DNA of 64,000 nucleotides from Sporolactobacillus sp. THM7-7 (GTDB lineage Bacteria > Bacillota > Bacilli > Bacillales > Sporolactobacillaceae). The stretch spans positions 170,027-234,026 of the forward strand of contig NZ_SEMB01000001.1 in NCBI RefSeq assembly GCF_004153225.1. Direction: 5' to 3'. The notes under the pieces are model-generated. The model made no database searches, was not told where the DNA came from, and worked only from the letters and a program-made list of their open reading frames with translations. The position numbers and the translations under genes are program-made. Shown piece after piece: positions 15,991-25,284 of the stretch. The stretch's first letter is position 1; every line of letters begins with the position of its first letter.

Positions 15991-16226
15991 AAAAAAGTCC
16001 TTCTATCCCAAAGGGACGGAAGGACCGCGGTACCACCCTCATAACAAAAAAGAGCCTGTCTTTTTTGCCACTCGATCATTCATTAACGCAAATGAAACGT
16101 CTACCTTACTCGCCAGCTGGCTTTCGGGTCCGCACTCAAGGGTGATTTTCTCCTGCGGACGAAGCCCCGGGCTCTCACCGTTTCCCGGTTCGCTGAGCTT
16201 CATATAGCGGATACTCTCCCTCTCAT
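15991..16226 (-). promoter_or_regulatory. T-box riboswitch leader of ileS, specifier ATC
   Basis: The minus strand contains the T-box core AGGGTGGTACCGCGGTCC (16022-16039), a terminator stem GTCCTTC/GAAGGAC with six T (15991-16025), and a Stem I whose 3' side reads GAGAAAATCACCCTTGAG. ATC (16144-16146) in that loop is an isoleucine codon and aligns with the specifier of known T-boxes; AGAGTA on the 5' side fits the S-turn. Uncharged tRNA-Ile should bind specifier and T-box to prevent termination. Confidence 0.93.
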
Positions 16227-16403
16227 CGCTTTATTTAGGTTGTTTGAAAAGTCTGGGAAAAATTGCTGTCGGATTTCTGTGTCAGCTTGCTTCTTCGCTC
16301 CTCATGTACTCTTTATGTACACTCCGGTGCTCGAAGCGGCGCTTTCTTGAACTCCTCGGCTCTTTTTTGTCCCCCTTTTCGAACACGCTTTATTTAGGTT
16401 GTT
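16227..16403. repeat. Inverted-end element copy A with flanking direct repeats
   Basis: Between divIVA and the ileS leader. The element runs from TGTTTGAAAAG (16241) to CTTTTCGAACA (16375-16385), near-perfect inverted ends about 145 bp apart. CGCTTTATTTAGGTTGTT occurs at both 16227-16244 and 16386-16403, and a second element-like start (TGTTCGAAAAA) follows. Apart from the leader and this repeat, I see nothing in the gap up to 16528. Confidence 0.7.
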
Positions 16404-16528
16404 GTTCGAAAAACCAATGTGTCCGGCCGCCGCTAAAAGGCCGCTTTTTCCACTATCGCTTTGACACGCAAGCAACAACTTCCTGAAAATTTTGTGTAAA
16501 AATAGTATATGCAAAGAAACGGAGAACG

Positions 16529-17050
16529 TCAAGCCTGCGACTTGATCACTACATCATTGTTTTCCTCCGCGTCCGGCTCCTCCCCGGGCTTGTCCGAGAG
16601 TTTCTTCCAGTCATCGCTTTTGAGCAGCTCCAGCTGCGCCTCGATCAGCATCCGGAAACGGGTACGGTACACGTTGGCCTCTTTTTTCAGTTCCTCGATA
16701 TTCAGCGTCACTTTGCGCGATTTTTCCAGTGCTTCATTGATGATTCGATCGGCGTTTTTCTTCGCTTCCATAACAATCAGCTTCGCTTCTTTATTCGCGT
16801 TCTGCTTTACTTCTTCCGCCGTCTCTTGGGCTACTAGAATGCTTTTATTCAAGGTTGTTTCTATATCGGAAAAGTGGCTGAGCTTCTCTTCCAGATTATT
16901 CACCTGATGTTCCAGATCTTTTTTGTCCCGGATGAGCGTTTCGTAATCCTTTATAATCTGATCGAGAAAATCGTTGACCTCGTCCTCATCGTAGCCGCGG
17001 AATCCCCGGGTGAATTCCTTATTATGAATATCTAACGGGGTTAATGGCAA
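16529..17050 (-). CDS. divIVA: Cell-division / polar scaffold protein DivIVA
   Basis: Coiled-coil scaffold that marks negatively curved membrane at septa and poles. It has the N-terminal lipid-binding segment MPLTPLDIHNKEFTRGFRGYDEDEV followed by coiled coil (LNKSILVAQETAEEV, NADRIINEALEKSR) and an acidic tail; about 173 residues. The start is the TTG at 17050: GGAGGTG lies six bases upstream and the product begins exactly like other DivIVA proteins, whereas the ATG at 17065 overlaps that site. It is the most distal gene of the ylm cluster. Confidence 0.94.
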   Translation of the reverse strand: MPLTPLDIHNKEFTRGFRGYDEDEVNDFLDQIIKDYETLIRDKKDLEHQVNNLEEKLSHFSDIETTLNKSILVAQETAEEVKQNANKEAKLIVMEAKKNADRIINEALEKSRKVTLNIEELKKEANVYRTRFRMLIEAQLELLKSDDWKKLSDKPGEEPDAEENNDVVIKSQA

Positions 17051-17150
17051 TCTGTACACCTCCATAACGTTTCATAAAGCGAATGTTCGAAAAATCCGAG
17101 AAAATTGCCGTCTGTTTTCCTTATCGAACACACGCATACAGAAAAAATAC

Positions 17151-17924
17151 TTACCTTAGTTTACCATATCGAAGACGTATTTTGTTCTTTTTTGTTATTC
17201 CTTCTACGGAAATGATTTTACTGCGTCCGTACCCGCGCAGGGAAAGAGTATCCCCTTCTCGCAAGTCTTCATCTTTTTTACCGGCCACACGCCAATTGAC
17301 CTTTGCGTGCCCCTGGGCGATCATCTCGGCCGTTTTCGAGCGGGACAGATGATGGATTTCCGACAGCACCGTATCCAGCCTGAGGGACGAGACCGTTCCT
17401 TCGGCCTCTTGCCAATCTTCCTCGTTATGTATCAGGGATGCCCGATCGATCGTCCTGCAGGAAACAGAGGTCCTTCCAACAGACGTTACGTTCAACAGCA
17501 GATAGCTTTCCATTTCCTCCGCCGCGACGAACTGAACCCGATCGCCGGCAAAAATTAAATCGCCGATCTTGTCCCTTGTGATGCCGGTACCGGTCAATGC
17601 GCCGAGAAGCTCCCGGTGCGTCAGCGTTTTGAATCGTGACGGATAATTCACCTCGAAAAACGCCAGTTTAAAATCTCTGTCGGCCGCTTCGGTGTAAGGC
17701 GGTAGAATCAGCGCCCGCTTCCGTTCGGCATGGGGATAACCGCCTGAAAAAACAAGACCGACCTCATCTTCGTTCCCAATTAACGAACGAATAATGGCCT
17801 GGCCGCGCGGATCCAGAAAGTCCGTTCGTTTCATCACATAGCGTGTGGCGGCCTGATCTTTCCAGTCCAGTATCCGATCAATCAACGAGCGTTCTTCCGG
17901 GCGAAAATGTTCATAAATCGACAT
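17151..17924 (-). CDS. ylmH: YlmH, S4-domain RNA-binding protein
   Basis: The 257-residue protein has an N-terminal YlmH-specific domain and a C-terminal S4 domain (about 181-245, LDTVLSEIHHLSRSK...GHAKVNW). The family binds RNA, and B. subtilis YlmH has been linked to ribosome-associated quality control. The ATG at 17924 follows GGGTGAG and lies 6 bp after ylmG. Position between ylmG and divIVA is conserved. Confidence 0.92.
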   Translation of the reverse strand: MSIYEHFRPEERSLIDRILDWKDQAATRYVMKRTDFLDPRGQAIIRSLIGNEDEVGLVFSGGYPHAERKRALILPPYTEAADRDFKLAFFEVNYPSRFKTLTHRELLGALTGTGITRDKIGDLIFAGDRVQFVAAEEMESYLLLNVTSVGRTSVSCRTIDRASLIHNEEDWQEAEGTVSSLRLDTVLSEIHHLSRSKTAEMIAQGHAKVNWRVAGKKDEDLREGDTLSLRGYGRSKIISVEGITKKNKIRLRYGKLR

Positions 17925-17930
17925 AGACGC

Positions 17931-18197
17931 TCACCCGAACATATAGGCAATCTCATAAATGCCTCGTGTGGCCAGCCTGAGTACAAAAAAAGCGACGATC
18001 GGCGAAATATCGATAACGCCTCCGATCGGAGGAATAAATCGCCGAAAGGGAGCTAAGAAGGGTTCGCAAAGCCGTGCAAAAATAAGACCGACCGATGAAT
18101 TCTGGAGATTCGGAACCCACGACATCAAAATATAAATGATTAAAATCCAGGAATAAATATTAATGACCTGTGCCACTATATCTGCGATTACGAACAA
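17931..18197 (-). CDS. ylmG: YggT-family membrane protein
   Basis: Small membrane protein of about 88 residues with two hydrophobic segments separated by LCEPFLAPFRRFIPP, the family hallmark. Related proteins are associated with division-site or membrane organisation; the biochemical role is unknown. I choose the TTG at 18197 because GAGGTG lies six bases upstream; the GTG at 18206 would use that motif as codons and has no ribosome-binding site of its own. Confidence 0.85.
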   Translation of the reverse strand: MFVIADIVAQVINIYSWILIIYILMSWVPNLQNSSVGLIFARLCEPFLAPFRRFIPPIGGVIDISPIVAFFVLRLATRGIYEIAYMFG

Positions 18198-18337
18198 TCC
18201 ATTCACCTCATTCCATTTTCCATCTGGCTGTAAGCGAGCGAACAGGCCTCTCTTTCTCTGAATTTAAATCCGCAGGAAAAGCAGCTAAAGAGGGAACCTG
18301 ATGGTTATTCATGGCTTTTCAAATTCCTCTGAAGAGG

Positions 18338-18757
18338 TTAATCATCCGCATGTTCATGAATGATGCCCGATATGTCAACACTTTCCGGTGCAAATAAAAA
18401 GGTATTCTTTCCGATTTTACGTATCTGCCCATCAAGAGCAAAGATCGTACCGCTCATAAAATCAAGGATTCTCCGGCCGTCGCTTCGTGAGACACTTTGC
18501 AGATTGCAGATAACCGTTCGCCGGGCTTTCAGATGGCCGACAATGTCTTCAACCTGTTCAAATGCCTTCGGTTCGACGAGAACGACTTTTTCCTGATGAC
18601 GGATATTCTGCAGGGCGACGACTCTCTTTCCGCTTTCCATTGGCCATCTTGACGCCCTGTCCCCGACCTCTTCAGATTCGGCGAGCCGCCTGAGCTCCGA
18701 GGGATTAACCGTCTCTTCCAGATCAAAAAACCGTCTAAACGCCGTTTTGAACCCCAT
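18338..18757 (-). CDS. sepF: Cell division protein SepF
   Basis: FtsZ-bundling and membrane-tethering protein needed for regular septa. The 139-residue protein has a short amphipathic N-terminus (MGFKTAFRRFF), a variable linker, and the SepF core (about 44-128, RTVICNLQSVSRSDGRRILDF). The ATG at 18757 follows GAAGGGAAG and is 4 bp past ylmE. Confidence 0.95.
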   Translation of the reverse strand: MGFKTAFRRFFDLEETVNPSELRRLAESEEVGDRASRWPMESGKRVVALQNIRHQEKVVLVEPKAFEQVEDIVGHLKARRTVICNLQSVSRSDGRRILDFMSGTIFALDGQIRKIGKNTFLFAPESVDISGIIHEHADD

Positions 18758-18761
18758 TTTT

Positions 18762-19460
18762 CTAGCTTCCCTTCAATTCATTTCCTACAAGGGCGGTTCC
18801 TATTCGGATGAATGTCGCACCTTCTTCAACGGCGATAGGGAAGTCATGGGACATACCCATCGACAGTTCCGTACAGGGCGCATCATCCAAATGACGGTCC
18901 CGGATCCGGTCACGGCAAAGCCGAAGATTCCGAAACACCTTCCTTATTAAAGCCGTATCTTCGGTGTATGGAGCCATCGTCATCAAACCGACCACTTGTA
19001 TATGTTCAAGAGCCCTTAATTCGTCAATAAATGGATCCAGCTCGTCTTCCCGAAGACCATGCTTCGATTCTTCCCCCGACAGATTCAATTCGACAAAACA
19101 CTTCAGTTTTCCTTCCGTCATCCGTTTATTTATTTCTCTGGCAATCTTCAGGCGGTCTAAAGCATGAAAATAGTCGATCCGTCCGACGACGTCTTTGACT
19201 TTTCGGGACTGAAGGGGGCCGATCAAATGCCAGATCACCCGATCGTCGCGGATCGCTTCCTGCTTGGCCAGAAGGCCTTCCCGGCGGTTTTCGGCCAGAT
19301 TCAGAATGCCGCTGTCGACGGCTTCTTGCGCAGTTTCCGGCCGAACGTATTTCGTCACCGCCAAAACCGTGATCTCTTCCGGGCGGCGGCCAGACCGTCT
19401 GCACGCCGCTTCAATCTTTTCATTCACAACACGTAGATTTTCTTTTACTGTCAAAGTCAC
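18762..19460 (-). CDS. ylmE: PLP homeostasis protein (YggS/PLPBP family)
   Basis: PLP-binding alanine-racemase-like barrel, 232 residues. K37 in VLAVTKYV is the expected Schiff-base lysine, and the C-terminal segment LSMGMSHDFPIAVEEGATFIRIG is the family signature. It has no known catalytic activity and buffers vitamin B6. The GTG start directly abuts the ylmD stop, indicating coupled translation. Confidence 0.95.
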   Translation of the reverse strand: MTLTVKENLRVVNEKIEAACRRSGRRPEEITVLAVTKYVRPETAQEAVDSGILNLAENRREGLLAKQEAIRDDRVIWHLIGPLQSRKVKDVVGRIDYFHALDRLKIAREINKRMTEGKLKCFVELNLSGEESKHGLREDELDPFIDELRALEHIQVVGLMTMAPYTEDTALIRKVFRNLRLCRDRIRDRHLDDAPCTELSMGMSHDFPIAVEEGATFIRIGTALVGNELKGS

Positions 19461-20285
19461 TTACTCCTTCATACCGATAAACCCCATCATTCGGCCCGTC
19501 TTCCCGTGATCTCTCCGGAACGAAAAGAAAACGTCCGGACGGGCGTCGGTGCCATAGCCGGTGACATGGATTTGCCTTTCCGGAATCCCCGATTGAATCA
19601 GAATACTCCGATTGAGCGCCTGCAAGTCAAGAAGATAATGACCGTTTCCACGTGGAGTCACCGCGCCCAGCCACGTCGTTTTATCAAGTTTTTTCACTTC
19701 GCGAATGACGCGCTCATCCACTTCATAAGCCGAGCCGCTGATCGCGGGACCGATGACCGCGTGTATGCTCCCAGGACTGAGACGGAGCGTCCGGCCCCAT
19801 GTCCTGACCATTTTTTTCGCGCCTTCCTTAACGGTTCCTCTCCAGCCGGCGTGAAGCAGGCCAATGGCAGGATACTCCGGCGCGTAAAAAAAGATGGGCA
19901 CGCAATCGGCAAAAAAAAGCGCGAGCAAAATGCCGGCTTCTGTCGTATAGAGCCCATCAGCTCCTTTGATGACACTATCCAGATCCATCGAACCGCTTCC
20001 CGCGTCGCCGCCTGTTACCCGCGCAATGTCGATGCCGTGCACTTGCTCAGCGCACACCCATCGCTCAAGCGGAAATCCGATGTTTTCCGCGAGAATGCGT
20101 CGGTTTTCCCTCACCTTTTTCGAATCATCTCCGACATGCAGACCGAGATTCATCGACTCATAGGGCGCGCGACTGACTCCGCCCGTGCGCCGGGAAAAAC
20201 CGGAAATAATTGTTTGTTTGCCGGTAAATACCGGCTTCATCAGCAAAGCGCAGTCTTCCAGAACAGAAAATGGTTCGGTCATCAT
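19461..20285 (-). CDS. ylmD: YlmD, laccase-domain (YfiH/PgeF) protein
   Basis: Family of copper/zinc enzymes formerly called polyphenol oxidases, with reported purine-nucleoside activities and, in relatives, peptidoglycan-precursor editing. The metal-binding His-Cys-His set is visible in MNLGLHVGDD, FFADCVPIF and LLHAGWRGTV. About 274 residues from the ATG at 20285, which follows AGAAGG; a second ATG follows at once and a GTG lies at 20291. The substrate cannot be told from sequence. Confidence 0.92.
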   Translation of the reverse strand: MMTEPFSVLEDCALLMKPVFTGKQTIISGFSRRTGGVSRAPYESMNLGLHVGDDSKKVRENRRILAENIGFPLERWVCAEQVHGIDIARVTGGDAGSGSMDLDSVIKGADGLYTTEAGILLALFFADCVPIFFYAPEYPAIGLLHAGWRGTVKEGAKKMVRTWGRTLRLSPGSIHAVIGPAISGSAYEVDERVIREVKKLDKTTWLGAVTPRGNGHYLLDLQALNRSILIQSGIPERQIHVTGYGTDARPDVFFSFRRDHGKTGRMMGFIGMKE

Positions 20286-20411
20286 CCTCACCCTTCTTGG
20301 GCCGATTCAGGGTCGTGTTTGTTTTTATTTTAACATATCATTCTGAGAAAGGCTTGATTTTCGCAAGAAAAAAAGCAATGAAACCCAGGTCCGAGATGCC
20401 TCTTCCTCTCT

Positions 20412-20678
20412 TCAGTCTCTTCCTTGCATGGAGGATCCCTCGTCGTTATAAAATCGAACAAGGATCACATCGGCCCCGATACGGACGATATTGCTCCACG
20501 GAACGACCACATCGTTATCCCTGCCGAAAAGACCCATGACCCGTCCGGCACCTGGAATGATCAGATTTTCGATTTTCCCTGAGGAAAGATTGACGTCAAG
20601 ATCCCCAATATGTCCCAGACGTTTCCCGTTTTCTACGTTGACAACTTCCTTCGTCTGAAATTCCGAAATTCTCGGCAT
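20412..20678 (-). CDS. ylmC: YlmC/YmxH-family PRC-barrel protein
   Basis: An 88-residue single-domain protein with a PRC-barrel-like pattern (KRLGHIGDLDVNLSSGKIENLIIPG...VVPWSNIVRIGADVILV). The family is typical of spore formers and lies near sigG in B. subtilis; its function is unknown. The ATG at 20678 follows AAAGGGGGATG. Confidence 0.9.
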   Translation of the reverse strand: MPRISEFQTKEVVNVENGKRLGHIGDLDVNLSSGKIENLIIPGAGRVMGLFGRDNDVVVPWSNIVRIGADVILVRFYNDEGSSMQGRD

Positions 20679-20734
20679 GAGTGCTCATCCCCCTTTTCCT
20701 TAACATAATATATGGGGGAAGCTGGCAAATGAGA

Positions 20735-20935
20735 AGCGGAAATTAGCTCGCCCAGTTTCCTGAAGCGGGTTGCCTGATTCAGGTTAGGTGTAAAAAGCTG
20801 GATAATCAAGGTTTCCGGTCAGTTCGCCCTCCAAATTTGGGACACCAAATCGGGGAAAACCGCTCAGCTCAAGTTATCAGTCGTCAGGCCAAGTTATCAG
20901 CCGTTAGACCAGCTTTCCACTCATACGCACCGTTC
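20735..20935. repeat. Weak 21-bp periodic repeats in the ylmC-sigG gap
   Basis: The gap contains two adjacent 21-bp near copies (CAAGTTATCAGTCGTCAGGC and CAAGTTATCAGCCGTTAGAC, about 20878-20920) and looser relatives around them. No promoter or gene is evident beyond the sigG terminator. Confidence 0.4.
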
Positions 20936-20952
20936 GGTTTTCCAGCCAATGG

Positions 20953-20977
20953 AAAAACGCTTGCCTGAGGCAAGCGT
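20953..20977 (-). terminator. sigG terminator
   Basis: A perfect 9-bp stem, ACGCTTGCC with its complement and a 3-base loop, is followed by TTTTT on the minus strand, 14 bp after the sigG stop. Confidence 0.88.
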
Positions 20978-20990
20978 CGCTGATGTTTTT

Positions 20991-21770
20991 TTATGGTCCG
21001 ATTTCCTGGTTCATTTCTTTAATCGCCATCTTTTCAAGCCGGGATACCTGTGCTTGTGAAATGCCAATCTCCCGGGCCACTTCCATTTGCGTTTTTCCGA
21101 GGAAAAAACGCATGGCCACAATCCGTTTTTCCCGGTCGTGAAGTTTTTCCATCGCTTCTTTCAGGGCAATCTTGTCCACCCATTCCCTGTCTTTATGCTT
21201 CTCATCGCTGATCTGATCCATAATAAAAATCGGATCGCCGCCGTCGCTGTAGATTGGTTCAAAGAGAGATACCGGATCCTGAATGGCATCCATTGCAAAA
21301 ACAACATCCTCAACGGGGAGATCCAGAACCTTGGCCAGTTCTGTCGCAGACGGCTCTCTCGAATGTTTCGCGATATACCGTTCTTTCGCCTGCAGCGCTT
21401 TATAGGCCATGTCCCGCAGAGAACGCGAGACGCGGATCGGGTTGTTATCCCGAAGATAGCGCCGTATCTCACCGATAATCATCGGAACGGCGTAGGTTGA
21501 GAAGCGAACATTTTGGCTTAAATCAAAGTTATCAATCGATTTCATTAATCCTATACAGCCGACCTGAAACAAATCATCGACCGACTCGCCGCGATGATTA
21601 AATCGCTGAATCACACTGAGCACGAGCCGAAGATTTCCGTTAACAAGCTCTTCTCTCGCCTCGGTCCTGCCCGACTGAAGTTCTCTGAATAACTGGCGCA
21701 TTTCAGTATTCTTCAGAACCGGAAGTTTCGACGTGTCTACGCCGCAAATTTCTACCTTGTGTCGTGCCAT
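20991..21770 (-). CDS. sigG: RNA polymerase sigma factor SigG (late forespore)
   Basis: Directs late forespore transcription after engulfment. The 259-residue sigma-70 protein has the SigG-specific N-terminus (KVEICGVDTSKLPVLKN), region 2 (DDLFQVGCIGLMKSIDNFD), region 3 (RVSRSLRDMAYKALQAKER) and a region 4 helix-turn-helix (TQMEVAREIGISQAQVSRLE). The ATG at 21770 follows AAGGGGG. It lies downstream of spoIIGA-sigE, the conserved order. Confidence 0.97.
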   Translation of the reverse strand: MARHKVEICGVDTSKLPVLKNTEMRQLFRELQSGRTEAREELVNGNLRLVLSVIQRFNHRGESVDDLFQVGCIGLMKSIDNFDLSQNVRFSTYAVPMIIGEIRRYLRDNNPIRVSRSLRDMAYKALQAKERYIAKHSREPSATELAKVLDLPVEDVVFAMDAIQDPVSLFEPIYSDGGDPIFIMDQISDEKHKDREWVDKIALKEAMEKLHDREKRIVAMRFFLGKTQMEVAREIGISQAQVSRLEKMAIKEMNQEIGP

Positions 21771-21853
21771 AAAGGATGTCCCCCTTATCGGAGCTTTCTA
21801 TATCGTCAAGTATCTCCGAAGGCACCCTTTTTATGCACGGCACGTTTTCCAGA

Positions 21854-22564
21854 TTAAGCCATTTTGCTGAATTCCTTCTTCAAGCGTTTGATGATTCTCT
21901 TCTCCAAGCGGGAAATATAGGATTGAGAAATGCCGAGGTGATCGGCGACATCTTTTTGCGTTTTTTCTTTCTCCCCGCCGAGGCCAAAGCGAAGCATCAT
22001 GATCTCCTTTTCTCTGTCGTTTAGCATCAGCATCGCTCTTTTCAGCAATGTTCGATCCACTTTTCGTTCCATATCTTTTGTCGTCACATCGTTTGCCGTC
22101 CCGAGCACATCGGATAAGAGCAGCTCGTTGCCGTCCCAGTCTACGTTCAGCGGTTCATCGAGCGAAACTTCCGAACGCGTCTTGTTGTTTCTCCGCAAAT
22201 ACATCAGAATTTCGTTTTCAATACAGCGGGAAGCATAGGTCGCAAGCTTAATCTTCTTCTCCGGGTTAAACGTATTTACCGCCTTAATCAGGCCGATCGT
22301 GCCGATGCTGATCAGGTCTTCGATATTGATCCGCGTATTGTCGAACTTGCGCGCGATGTAGACCACAAGCCGGAGGTTCCGTTCGATCAGAGTCGCACGT
22401 GCCCTTTTGTCGCCGGACGGAAGCTTCCGAATCAGCGCCGCCTCCTCTTCTTTGGAGAGCGGGGGAGGGAGTCCGTCGCTTCCCCCGATATAATAAATTT
22501 CTTCGGGTTTCAGATGCAGTTTGACAAGGAGCCGATACCACCATTTCAAAATCAATTGCTTCAA
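21854..22564 (-). CDS. sigE: RNA polymerase sigma factor SigE precursor (early mother cell)
   Basis: Mother-cell sigma factor made as inactive pro-SigE. The 236-residue protein keeps the hydrophobic pro-sequence (about residues 1-26, [15 protein letters not shown]) before the cleavage region EEIYYIGG, then regions 2 to 4 ending with [19 protein letters not shown]. The start is a TTG at 22564 after GGGAGGAA. The processing protease SpoIIGA is encoded upstream, though 111 bp containing part of a dispersed repeat separate the two. Confidence 0.97.
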   Translation of the reverse strand: MKQLILKWWYRLLVKLHLKPEEIYYIGGSDGLPPPLSKEEEAALIRKLPSGDKRARATLIERNLRLVVYIARKFDNTRINIEDLISIGTIGLIKAVNTFNPEKKIKLATYASRCIENEILMYLRRNNKTRSEVSLDEPLNVDWDGNELLLSDVLGTANDVTTKDMERKVDRTLLKRAMLMLNDREKEIMMLRFGLGGEKEKTQKDVADHLGISQSYISRLEKRIIKRLKKEFSKMA

Positions 22565-22675
22565 CGAAGATTCCTCCCATTCTTAAAGGCTATTCGAAAA
22601 GTCGGGAAAACCGGCGGCCTATCTAATTAAAGATAGCCTGGTGCGTCGCGTGCGCTGTCCGTGAAAAATACTCCG

Positions 22676-23599
22676 TCATGAAGCCGGTTCAATTATTTTC
22701 CCGTGAATCAGCATGTCCGGATGGAGAATACTGTTAAAATCGCCGGACGGGCTTAATGAATGATCGGTCAGCGCGATACAGACTTTACGGCATTCGATCA
22801 GCTTCCCCTCATGCGCAATCAACACCTGATCCGGACGAATGGCTATGGTGAATTTTTTTGAACCGTCAACGGCGCGAAAAGGAATCAGGACGAGTCGATT
22901 TTTCCACTCTGCCGGCAGATCGTCAGCATCGACGATGTTTTCCGGCTTCCCAGCGCCGCGAAACAGCGCAGGCGGCAGGCTTTCCATACAGGCTTCCCGG
23001 CTTAAAAACATCACCGGGACGCGTGTCAGCGGATCATACAGCTTATTTCCGCTGTCGATCATACCTGTCGCCCGGACCGTCCGATCGAGGACGCGAATCG
23101 TCACGGCCGCCCCAAACGAACTTTGCCATTTTCGTACGGCCGTTTGTTCCATTCTTTTTTTTGAGAACAACCATAGCAGCGGAAAACCGGCGGCAACCAT
23201 GATCCAGCTGATCGGATCGCCGTAATTTAATGTTGTAAAAAAGCGGCTGTCTGTATAAAAGGAACCGGTCTGGAAAAAATAGTGCAGGGCAAAGAGTCCG
23301 CCGCCGATCGCGAATGCCGAAAAATAAAAACCGGCAAGATTCTGAAAGAAAACCGACAGTCTGCCGTACCCGAAGGCAACGAAAATAATCAATAAAGAGA
23401 AGAGAAATTTGCCTACCGGATGCAGTGCGATAAAAGCGAGCGGCGTAAAAAGCAGCAAAACAACGGAAGATGCAGCAAGCGCGCCGCACCAGAGCCGGAC
23501 AGGATGAACTCTGCGCCTGAGCATGACGGCGGTCAGCTTAAGCAAACCGGCATCGATCAGCAGATTAAGCAGCCAGACAGCGTCAAGATAAAGAACCAC
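22676..23599 (-). CDS. spoIIGA: Pro-SigE processing aspartic protease SpoIIGA
   Basis: Membrane protease of the sporulation septum that activates pro-SigE when signalled by SpoIIR. The 307-residue protein has five N-terminal hydrophobic segments and a soluble C-terminal domain with the catalytic aspartate in MIDSGNKLYDP (D182), matching D183 of B. subtilis as I recall it. It precedes sigE. Confidence 0.96.
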   Translation of the reverse strand: MVLYLDAVWLLNLLIDAGLLKLTAVMLRRRVHPVRLWCGALAASSVVLLLFTPLAFIALHPVGKFLFSLLIIFVAFGYGRLSVFFQNLAGFYFSAFAIGGGLFALHYFFQTGSFYTDSRFFTTLNYGDPISWIMVAAGFPLLWLFSKKRMEQTAVRKWQSSFGAAVTIRVLDRTVRATGMIDSGNKLYDPLTRVPVMFLSREACMESLPPALFRGAGKPENIVDADDLPAEWKNRLVLIPFRAVDGSKKFTIAIRPDQVLIAHEGKLIECRKVCIALTDHSLSPSGDFNSILHPDMLIHGKIIEPAS

Positions 23600-23700
23600 T
23601 CTCCCACCTTCCTTAAATTTCGTTTAGCATTAGTATACGGGCCCTGTCTGCGAAAGTCTGTCATTCGGTGGCCGGATTTTCTTTGTTATTTTGACTCTTT
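23600..23700 (-). promoter_or_regulatory. Possible spoIIGA promoter with wide spacing
   Basis: On the minus strand TATACT (23638-23633) is preceded at 21 bp by ATGACA (23665-23660). B. subtilis spoIIG has unusually wide spacing and is Spo0A-activated, so the arrangement is suggestive; TTCGCAGACA between the hexamers only loosely resembles a 0A box. This is inference. Confidence 0.35.
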
Positions 23701-23726
23701 TTGTCACCATTGCGATAAACGCATAG

Positions 23727-23769
23727 AAAAAGCTTCGGCGGCTCAAGCTTGCACTTGAACCGCCGAAGC
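23727..23769 (-). terminator. ftsZ terminator
   Basis: Stem GCTTCGGCGG with its complement (23732-23769), extended by CAAG/CTTG, then TTTTT on the minus strand; 62 bp past the ftsZ stop. Confidence 0.9.
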
Positions 23770-23830
23770 GAACAATATTCGTGAGGTGATTTTTTGCGAC
23801 GTTTTCTGAAGCAGGGGCGAGGTTGCTGTG

Positions 23831-25012
23831 TCAGCGGCTCTTCCGCCTTCTGTTTCGGAGAAAGGTCGGAATATCGAGCGTCTCTTCATCCTCGGCAAGA
23901 CTGTGAGGCGGCCGGGACGGTTGTTCCGTACGCGGCGCGCTCTCTTCTCTCCGAAAATCGCGATAGCCATTGGATCGATTCGCGCCAGCCGAACCGCGGG
24001 TCCCGCCGGTCTCTTTGCGCCGCAAATACCCGCTCGGTTCGCGTTTTACCGGCTGCTCTTTTTCTTCCTCCTGAAATCCCGTCGCGATCACCGTGACAAC
24101 TATCTCATCTTCCAGTTCCTCCCGGATGACCGATCCGAAGATCATGTTCACTTCCTCGTCGGCCGCGGTAGCAATGATATCCGCCGCCTCGTTTACTTCG
24201 TACAGGCTGAGATTGCTCCCTCCGGTAATATTCATCAAAACGCCTTTGGCCCCGTCTATCGACTTTTCAAGAAGCGGGCTGGAAATAGCCTTTTTCGCGG
24301 CCTCCGCCGCCCGATTTTCACCCGAGGCGATTCCGATAGCCATGAGCGCGGAGCCGCCTTCGGTCATGATCGTCTTGACGTCGGCAAAGTCGAGATTAAT
24401 CAGACCCGGAACGGCGATCAGATCCGAGATGCCCTGAACGCCTTGACGCAGCACGTTGTCCGCTTCCCTGAACGCATCAAGCATCGGCGTATTCTTGTCG
24501 ACGATCTCCAGCAGCCTGTCGTTCGGTATGACAATGAGCGTGTCTACTTTTTCTTTCAGCGTCTCAATCCCGCTTGAGGCTTGCTTCGCCCGTTTGCGTC
24601 CTTCAAAAGTAAACGGGCGGGTCACCACCCCGACGGTCAGAGCCCCGACCTCTTTAGCGACCTCGGCGATAATCGGCGCGGCGCCGGTTCCCGTTCCGCC
24701 GCCCATTCCGGCTGTCACAAAAACCATGTCGGCTCCTTTCAGTATTTCTTCAACCTGATCGTGGCTTTCCTCCGCCGCCTTTTTCCCGACATCGGGGTTT
24801 GCGCCTGCGCCCAGCCCGCGCGTTAATTTTTCCCCAAGCTGTAATTTTGTTCCAGCTTTCGATAACTGAAGTGCTTGGGCATCCGTATTGGCGCAAACAA
24901 AATCGACACCCTGAATGCCACTCTCAATCATGCGATTCACCGCGTTATTTCCGCCGCCTCCGACGCCGATCACTTTAATTTTTGCGAGACGTTCCATCTC
25001 CACATCATGCAT
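23831..25012 (-). CDS. ftsZ: Cell division protein FtsZ
   Basis: Tubulin-like GTPase forming the Z ring. The 393-residue protein has the G-box GGGTGTG at 104-110, the GTP-binding [15 protein letters not shown], the T7 loop [11 protein letters not shown], a variable linker rich in Arg/Glu/Ser, and the conserved C-terminal peptide [10 protein letters not shown] that binds FtsA and SepF. The ATG at 25012 follows GGGAGGAA. It is the last gene of the cluster before its terminator. Confidence 0.98.
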   Translation of the reverse strand: MHDVEMERLAKIKVIGVGGGGNNAVNRMIESGIQGVDFVCANTDAQALQLSKAGTKLQLGEKLTRGLGAGANPDVGKKAAEESHDQVEEILKGADMVFVTAGMGGGTGTGAAPIIAEVAKEVGALTVGVVTRPFTFEGRKRAKQASSGIETLKEKVDTLIVIPNDRLLEIVDKNTPMLDAFREADNVLRQGVQGISDLIAVPGLINLDFADVKTIMTEGGSALMAIGIASGENRAAEAAKKAISSPLLEKSIDGAKGVLMNITGGSNLSLYEVNEAADIIATAADEEVNMIFGSVIREELEDEIVVTVIATGFQEEEKEQPVKREPSGYLRRKETGGTRGSAGANRSNGYRDFRREESAPRTEQPSRPPHSLAEDEETLDIPTFLRNRRRKSR

Positions 25013-25038
25013 GAATCATTTCCTCCCATTTCAGAGGT

Positions 25039-25253
25039 TGTTCAAAAAGTACGGAAAAATGGGGTTGTTCTCTTTCTCCCCTTTATCTCATCGGGATCCG
25101 CCCGTGCAAACAAACACGATTCAGGACCTATCTTTTTGCCGAAGCAGCGTCTCAAACTGCTCCACAGCGTCCGAAACAGTCCCCGAATCCCATATTCAGA
25201 ATAAAGGATAATCGGCCTCGGGATGTTGTCTCCCATATTTTCCCTTTTGAACT
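25039..25253. repeat. Inverted-end element copy E
   Basis: The ftsZ-ftsA gap holds TGTTCAAAAAG at 25039 and a matching CTTTTGAACT end at about 25244. The interior is not clearly alike in other copies. It separates ftsA from ftsZ by 272 bp, much wider than usual for this pair. Confidence 0.55.
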
Positions 25254-25284
25254 ACTCTCATTTAGTCTTTCCGCCGCCCAACGT

